From JAJEBT01 sp965214975 (GTDB lineage: Bacteria > Pseudomonadota > Alphaproteobacteria > MPNO01 > UBA830): DNA of 64,000 nt. The translations under genes were made by a program, and so were the position numbers. The stretch's first letter is position 1. Each line of letters opens with the position of its first letter. Of the stretch, positions 59,876 through 64,000 are shown piece after piece. Under the pieces are notes generated by a model, which saw only the letters and a program-made list of their open reading frames with translations, did not search any database and was not told the DNA's origin. Where the stretch lies: positions 1,178,001 through 1,242,000 of the forward strand of contig OZ244055.1 in assembly GCA_965214975.1 (NCBI GenBank), in the 5' to 3' direction.

Positions 59876-60754
59876 TCAGTCCAGTCCGAGCAGCCGCAGC
59901 GCGCGGCCGAACAGCTCGTGGTCCGGCTCCGCAAGCGCGCTCAGGGCCGTGAAGTGGTCCCTCCCGGACAGCTCGAGGATCCCGACCTCCATCCCGCGCC
60001 CGTTCCATGCCGCCTGCAGATCCGCGGCCTGCCGGTGGAACTCCTCGGATTCCCCGCCCCCGAACGCGACGGCCACGGGCGCCGGCGCCGGCGGCGTCAT
60101 GAACATCGGGCTGAGCGCCTCGGCGTCGCCCTCGAGCAGCCGCAGCGCGTCGTTGAGCGGCGTGAGCCGGACCGGTTCGAGCTCGTAGATGCCGCTGACC
60201 GGAAGCGCGCCCCGAACCGTCCGCCGCGGCAGGCCGGCGCGGAATCCGGGCCAGTCCGTGGCCGTCATCAGCGCCGCGAGATGGCCGCCGGCCGAGTGGC
60301 CGGAAACCACGAGGCGTCCGCGGTCGTAGCCGTACCGTGCGGCCTCCTGCCAGAGATGCGCCACGCCCCGCCGGCACTGGTCGCACAGTTCCGCGAGGGT
60401 GACCGTCGGGCACAGGGCGTACTCGACGTTCGCGAAGGCGGCGCCGGCGGAAACGAGGGCCTCCGCGAGGAAATCGAAGCCCTCCTTGTCGTTCCATTGC
60501 CAGTACCCGCCGTGCATGAACGCGAACAGCGGCGCGCCGTCGCGTTCCGGCAGGTAGACGTCGAGGCGCTCCCGGGGATGGGGGCCGTAGGGGACATCGA
60601 GAAACTTCCGCGGCGCGCGCTCCCGGAAGGCCGCCGACCGGACGTTCTGGTCGTCCTTGAGGGCCGCCAGCGCGTCGGCGTCGACCTGGCCGCGGTTGTC
60701 GTACTGGCGATGGAGCGCCTCGGCGTCGTAGCCGCGAAAGACCGGATCTCCCAT
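59876..60754 (-). CDS. alpha/beta hydrolase, arylformamidase (kynurenine formamidase)-like
   Basis: 292 residues. Oxyanion motif HGGYW (81-85) and nucleophile elbow G152-H-S154-A-G-G-H, with a likely acid/His near the C-terminus (GRDHFTALSALAEPDH). YDNRGQVDADALAALKDDQN at the N-terminus resembles the KynB/arylformamidase-like group, which cleaves N-formylkynurenine or other formyl-amides. Upstream of it a divergent promoter region leads to the LLM oxidoreductase. The kyn pathway is not otherwise present here. Confidence 0.82.
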   Translation of the reverse strand: MGDPVFRGYDAEALHRQYDNRGQVDADALAALKDDQNVRSAAFRERAPRKFLDVPYGPHPRERLDVYLPERDGAPLFAFMHGGYWQWNDKEGFDFLAEALVSAGAAFANVEYALCPTVTLAELCDQCRRGVAHLWQEAARYGYDRGRLVVSGHSAGGHLAALMTATDWPGFRAGLPRRTVRGALPVSGIYELEPVRLTPLNDALRLLEGDAEALSPMFMTPPAPAPVAVAFGGGESEEFHRQAADLQAAWNGRGMEVGILELSGRDHFTALSALAEPDHELFGRALRLLGLD

Positions 60755-60831
60755 GGAACCCCCCTTCCTCTGCGGGCGTCCATCCTACCGCCGCCGCCCG
60801 GGCGGGGCGACCGCCCGCCGCCCGGCCCGGC

Positions 60832-60847
60832 ATTTGCGTCTGCAAAT
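60832..60847. promoter_or_regulatory. palindromic candidate operator for the MarR-type regulator
   Basis: ATTTGC-GTCT-GCAAAT, a perfect 6+6 inverted repeat (60832-60837 and 60842-60847) in a GC-rich 159-bp gap between the divergent hydrolase and LLM genes. It is the only AT-rich patch there and lies 67 bp before the LLM start. MarR-family sites are often palindromes of this form; a MarR gene is third in line. Confidence 0.5.
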
Positions 60848-60913
60848 AAGAGCGGGCAGTCTCGGCCGCGCGGGACGGGACGTCCCGCCAAGCCGCAACG
60901 ACGGAGGCCGACG

Positions 60914-61990
60914 ATGGCAATGGACTTCGGATACTTCACGCTCTCGGACAACCACTATCCCGACAACCCGCGCTCGGCGGGCCAGCTCGTCCTCGACATC
61001 CGCGAACAGGCGATCCTCGCCGACCGCCTCGGCTATCACTCGGCGTGGATCGGCGAGCATCACTTCGACCGGCTCGGGGTCAATTCCCGCCCCGACATCC
61101 TGCTGGCGAGCGTGATCCCGGAAACGAGCAGCATCCGCTTCGCCCCCGCCGTGAACGTGCTTCCGCTCCATCACCCGATCCACGTGGCGGAGTGCTGGGC
61201 CACGCTCGACCTCCTGTCGGGAGGGCGGGTCGATTTCGCCACGGGCCGCGGCTACGACCGGGCGGAGTACGCCCCCTTCGGGGCGGATTTCATGAAGTCC
61301 GCGGAGATGTTCGAGGAAGGCATCGACGTTCTCCTCAAGGCGTGGACCGAACCCGGCTTCTGGTCGCATCACGGGAACTGGTACCGCATCGACGAGATGT
61401 CGATCACGCCGAAGCCGGTCCAGAACCCGATTCCGTTCTACGTGGCCTCGTTTTCGGAGACCTCGGCGAGGATGGCGGCCAGGCGCGGCCTCAACGTGAT
61501 CTACGCCCCGTTCGCCGCGGCCATGGTCTACGGCAGCCTGGAAAAGGCGGTCGACAGCTACCGCGAGGGCTGCGCCGCCGAGGGACGGACCCCGGGGCGC
61601 GCCATGTGCAGCTACTTCATCCACATCGCGGAAACGCCGGAAGAGGACGACGCGGGCCGCCAGGCGATGATGGACTACTTCGAGCACTGCGTGCTGCGGG
61701 CCTTCCCCGACGACCCGAAAACGATGCCTCCGACGATGCACTATTTTCTCGAGATCAACGAGACCCTGCGCAACATGGAAAAGGACCGGCTGTCCGCGAA
61801 CTCGGTGCTGATCGGCAGCCCCGGGAAGATCGTCGACCGGCTCAAGGAGGTCGAGGCCGCCGGGATCGCGGAGGTGATCCTGTACTTCAACGTCGGCAAC
61901 AAGCCCCACTCGCTGGTCGTCGAGCAGATGCACCGGTTCATGGAGGACGTCGCCCCGGAGTTCGAGAACCACCGGACGGCGGCCGCGTAG
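60914..61990 (+). CDS. LLM-class flavin-dependent oxidoreductase (luciferase-like)
   Basis: 358 residues. TIM-barrel luciferase family: SAWIGEHHFDRLGVNSRPDI (about 44-63), VNVLPLHHPIHVAECWATLD, LLSGGRVDFATGRGYDRAEY and VDRLKEVEAAGIAEVILYFN. These enzymes use FMNH2 and oxygen (or F420) for monooxygenation. CGGAGG precedes the ATG at 60914; a second in-frame ATG is at 60920. The stop is 3 bp from the MarR start, so enzyme and regulator are probably co-transcribed. Confidence 0.9.
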   Translation: MAMDFGYFTLSDNHYPDNPRSAGQLVLDIREQAILADRLGYHSAWIGEHHFDRLGVNSRPDILLASVIPETSSIRFAPAVNVLPLHHPIHVAECWATLDLLSGGRVDFATGRGYDRAEYAPFGADFMKSAEMFEEGIDVLLKAWTEPGFWSHHGNWYRIDEMSITPKPVQNPIPFYVASFSETSARMAARRGLNVIYAPFAAAMVYGSLEKAVDSYREGCAAEGRTPGRAMCSYFIHIAETPEEDDAGRQAMMDYFEHCVLRAFPDDPKTMPPTMHYFLEINETLRNMEKDRLSANSVLIGSPGKIVDRLKEVEAAGIAEVILYFNVGNKPHSLVVEQMHRFMEDVAPEFENHRTAAA

Positions 61991-61993
61991 CGG

Positions 61994-62623
61994 ATGGAAC
62001 TCGCGACCTACCTCCCCTATCTGGTCAACCGGGTCGCCCGGCGCTTCGTCGACGCGTTCGCTCCGGCGCTCGCCGCCGCGGACGTCGACGTCGGCATGTG
62101 GCGCGTGCTGTCGGTCCTGCACCGCCACGGCGACCTGCCGGTCGGCGCGCTCGCCCTGCTGACCAGCATCAACGTCTCGACGCTGTCGCGTCTCGCGGGC
62201 CGCATGGAGGCCAGGGGCCTGGTGCGCCGGCGGCGCGGCGGCGACGCCCGTCAGGTCATCGTCGCCATCACGCGTTCCGGACAGCGGACCACCGAGAAGC
62301 TGATTCCGGCTGCGCGGGCGCTGGAGGACGGGGCCGCGGAAGCGTTGACGGGCCCGGAACTCGCCGCGCTCCGGCGGCTGCTGACGAAGCTGCACGCGGG
62401 GATTCCGGACGAGGCGGGAAGCCGGCGTCAGCCCAGAAGCGGCTCCAGACGGTCCATGGCCTCGGAAACCGTTCCGGTGTCGGCGGCGAAGCAGAGGCGC
62501 ATCCAGCCTTCGGCGCCTTCCCCGAAGGCGAGGCCCGGCGCGAGGCCGACGCCGGCCTCGTCGATCAGGGTCTGCGAGAACGCCACCGAATCGGTCATGC
62601 CCTCGACCGAGAAGAAGGCGTAG
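61994..62623 (+). CDS. MarR-family transcriptional regulator with an over-long C-terminus
   Basis: The first ~140 residues are a normal MarR domain: winged helix with LPVGALALLTSINVSTLSRL, AGRMEARGLVRRRRGGDARQ and VIVAITRSGQRTTEKLIPAA, ending near residue 145. No stop occurs there; the frame continues to 62623 through 196 bp antisense to the 3' end of the convergent aminotransferase, giving a Ser/Pro/Arg-rich tail (RRQPRSGSRRSMASE). The tail is probably non-functional sequence read by chance after loss of a stop. It likely controls the LLM gene and itself. Confidence 0.8.
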   Translation: MELATYLPYLVNRVARRFVDAFAPALAAADVDVGMWRVLSVLHRHGDLPVGALALLTSINVSTLSRLAGRMEARGLVRRRRGGDARQVIVAITRSGQRTTEKLIPAARALEDGAAEALTGPELAALRRLLTKLHAGIPDEAGSRRQPRSGSRRSMASETVPVSAAKQRRIQPSAPSPKARPGARPTPASSIRVCENATESVMPSTEKKA

Positions 62624-63615
62624 AAGGCGCCCTCGGGTCTCGACAGCGTGACCCGCGGCATGGCGCCAAGGCGCTGCACCACGACGTCCCGGTTGCGCCG
62701 GTAGCGTTCGACGATCTCCTCGACGAACGGCTCGCCGTCGCGGATCGCCGCGACGCCGGCATGCTGCACGAAGGTGGTCGGGCTCGCGATGTTGTACTCC
62801 ATCAGCTTGGCGAAGCCGTCTCCGACGGCCGCCGGGTGGGTGAGCCAGCCCAGCCGCCAGCCGGTCATCGACCACGACTTGGAGAACGAGTTGACGACGA
62901 TGACGCGGTCGTCGTCCCCGGCGATGTCGAGAAACGACGGAGCGCGCCCCAGCGGCAGGGACGATTCGTAGGCGAGCCGGATGTACACCTCGTCGGCGAC
63001 CAGCCAGAGCCCCCGCCTGCGGCATTCCTCGAGGACGGCTTCCTGTTCCGCCGCGGGCATGACCCAGCCGGTGGGATTGCCCGGGCTGTTGACGAAGATC
63101 GCCCGCGTCCGCTCGTCGCAGGCGTCGAACAGCTCGTCGACGTCGAGACGCCACCGGCCGTCGGCCCCGAGCCGCAGCAGAACCTCGCGGGGTTCGGCGT
63201 CCATGATGCGCGCCGTCTCGCGGCAGTTCGGCCACACCGGTCCGAGCACGACGATGTTGTCGCCGGCGGAGAGCAGCGCCTCGGACACCATCATGATCGC
63301 GTTCATGCCGGAACCCGAGACGGTCAGGCGCGAGACGTCGATGGGCCGGCCGTGGAGGGAACTCGCGTATTCCGAGATCGCCTCGCGCAGCGGCGGGACG
63401 CCGCGGTTGCTGGCGTAGAACACGTGGTTCTCGGCCAGAGCCCGCTCGGCCGCGCGCTTGATGAATCCGGGGGTGGGAAGATCCGGTTCCCCGTACCAGA
63501 GCCTGACCAGGCCCGTCCGGTCCATGTTGGGCTCGGAAACGTGCCGGATCAGGGACGCCGGCAGCTCCTCGATGCTCCGGCGAAGCCCGTTCGGTGCGCG
63601 CGCGCCGTCGGTCAT
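62428..63615 (-). CDS. class I/II PLP-dependent aminotransferase (aspartate-aminotransferase-like)
   Basis: 395 residues from the ATG at 63615 (GGGGGA 8-9 bp upstream; a GTG 6 bp earlier is possible). Substrate/cofactor motifs: WYGEPDLPTPGF, FVNSPGNPTGWVMP (about 174-187), VADEVYIRLAYE and the PLP lysine (about K246) in NSFSKSWSMTGWRLGW. N-terminal Arg/Gly-rich leader is short. The amino acid substrate is unknown. Convergent and overlapping with the MarR tail. Confidence 0.9.
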   Translation of the reverse strand: MTDGARAPNGLRRSIEELPASLIRHVSEPNMDRTGLVRLWYGEPDLPTPGFIKRAAERALAENHVFYASNRGVPPLREAISEYASSLHGRPIDVSRLTVSGSGMNAIMMVSEALLSAGDNIVVLGPVWPNCRETARIMDAEPREVLLRLGADGRWRLDVDELFDACDERTRAIFVNSPGNPTGWVMPAAEQEAVLEECRRRGLWLVADEVYIRLAYESSLPLGRAPSFLDIAGDDDRVIVVNSFSKSWSMTGWRLGWLTHPAAVGDGFAKLMEYNIASPTTFVQHAGVAAIRDGEPFVEEIVERYRRNRDVVVQRLGAMPRVTLSRPEGAFYAFFSVEGMTDSVAFSQTLIDEAGVGLAPGLAFGEGAEGWMRLCFAADTGTVSEAMDRLEPLLG

Positions 63616-63721
63616 GGCCACGTTCCCCCTCTCCCGCGTCTATAGCCGCCGAAGTCTTGCCGGGCAACCGGATTGCCTCTAGAACGCTGCGGTCGGGCGG
63701 CGCGGGACGGGGCGCGGGAAC

Positions 63722-64000
63722 ATGGACTTCGGTTCGCATCTGGAGGACGCGGCGCGCGTCTACGAGACTCTCGCGGGCGGCGGTGTCGGAATCGTGCCGA
63801 CGGACGTGGGCTACGTGATCGTCGCCTGCGACCCGGAGGCGGTCTGGAGAATCTTCGAGGCCAAGAGGCGCAAGCCCGACAAGCTCAACGCGGTCTGCGG
63901 CTGCCGGGAGATGCATCTGGCGCTTCACGACCTTCCCGACGACCGGCGGGCGGTCGTCTCCGCGGTCACCGAGCGCTGCGGCCTGCCGCTCGGGACCGCG
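63722..64000 (+). CDS. Sua5/YciO/YrdC-family protein, 3' partial
   Basis: 93 residues before the window ends. GIVPTDVGYVIVACDPEAVW (about 22-41) and IFEAKRRKPDKLNAV (about 43-57) are the YrdC-fold signature: K-R-x-x-x-K-P is the nucleotide-binding patch. The family makes threonylcarbamoyl-AMP for tRNA t6A synthesis or related carbamoylations. VPTDVGYVI differs slightly from canonical PTET-YGL, so a YciO-like paralogue is possible. Confidence 0.8.
   Translation, partial: MDFGSHLEDAARVYETLAGGGVGIVPTDVGYVIVACDPEAVWRIFEAKRRKPDKLNAVCGCREMHLALHDLPDDRRAVVSAVTERCGLPLGTA

Noticed and set aside
1..64000. CRISPR array or prophage
   Set aside because: No regularly spaced repeats, cas genes or phage structural genes were seen; only the decayed methylase hints at a phage origin.

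Overview
The window is GC-rich chromosomal DNA with short or overlapping intergenic junctions (many ATGA/GTGA couplings). An adjacent sdhE-mfd pair, TTT and TRAP transporters, ergothioneine genes and a ThiXYZ-type importer under a TPP riboswitch all fit an alphaproteobacterium, probably Rhodospirillales-like; this assignment is inference. No prophage, CRISPR array or rRNA is visible.

Layout. 1-9733 (+): an apparent catabolic operon with a tripartite tricarboxylate transporter (binding protein cut by the window edge, TctB, TctA), a cytoplasmic sulfatase, two complete split transketolases in opposite gene order, and an enolase-superfamily enzyme. 10023-14428: tRNA-Ser(UGA), then a solitary 1,396-residue type IIG-like restriction-methylation protein. 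14547-20163: beta-propeller protein, TenA/heme-oxygenase-fold protein (minus), MFS transporter, EgtD, a FrnE/DsbA-like protein and a DUF502 membrane protein. 20259-25552: sdhE, mfd, a MaoC-like dehydratase and a solute-binding-protein-like gene without a signal peptide. 25574-30650 (minus): an operon for an acid-CoA ligase, enoyl-CoA hydratase, NadX-like dehydrogenase and MFS exporter (apparently with a CTG start), then a xanthine phosphoribosyltransferase. 30651-31690: a decayed reading frame resembling an abortive-infection/restriction protein.

31691-41132: a DUF2461 protein; an aromatic-catabolism operon (fused LigB-LigA dioxygenase, flavin hydroxylase, orphan molybdopterin dehydrogenase subunit, enoyl-CoA hydratase); a DUF192 protein; and a TPP riboswitch controlling a three-gene HMP/thiamine-precursor ABC importer. 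41178-41711 (minus) encodes a two-domain cold-shock protein. 41712-46860 is a graveyard of accessory genes: a GNAT gene with an in-frame TGA, an IS4-type transposase with an in-frame TGA, an IS66 tail, an intact VapB-like antitoxin with a frameshifted VapC toxin, and a decayed D12-class adenine methylase.

46861-54364: a ten-gene Mrp/Mbh-like cation-antiporter operon with three NuoL/M/N-type subunits and no fused MrpA. 54413 onward: EgtB (its pathway partner EgtD is about 36 kb away), a small secreted protein, a TRAP transporter (DctMQP), an arylformamidase-like hydrolase, a divergent luciferase-like oxidoreductase plus MarR regulator with a palindromic candidate operator, an aminotransferase, and the start of a Sua5/YrdC-family gene cut by the window end.

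The candidate least explained by known systems is the 5' operon (sulfatase, twin split transketolases lacking the canonical GHPG histidine, enolase-superfamily enzyme, TTT importer). It reads like a pathway for a sulfated or otherwise acidic carbohydrate-like compound; the substrate is unknown.
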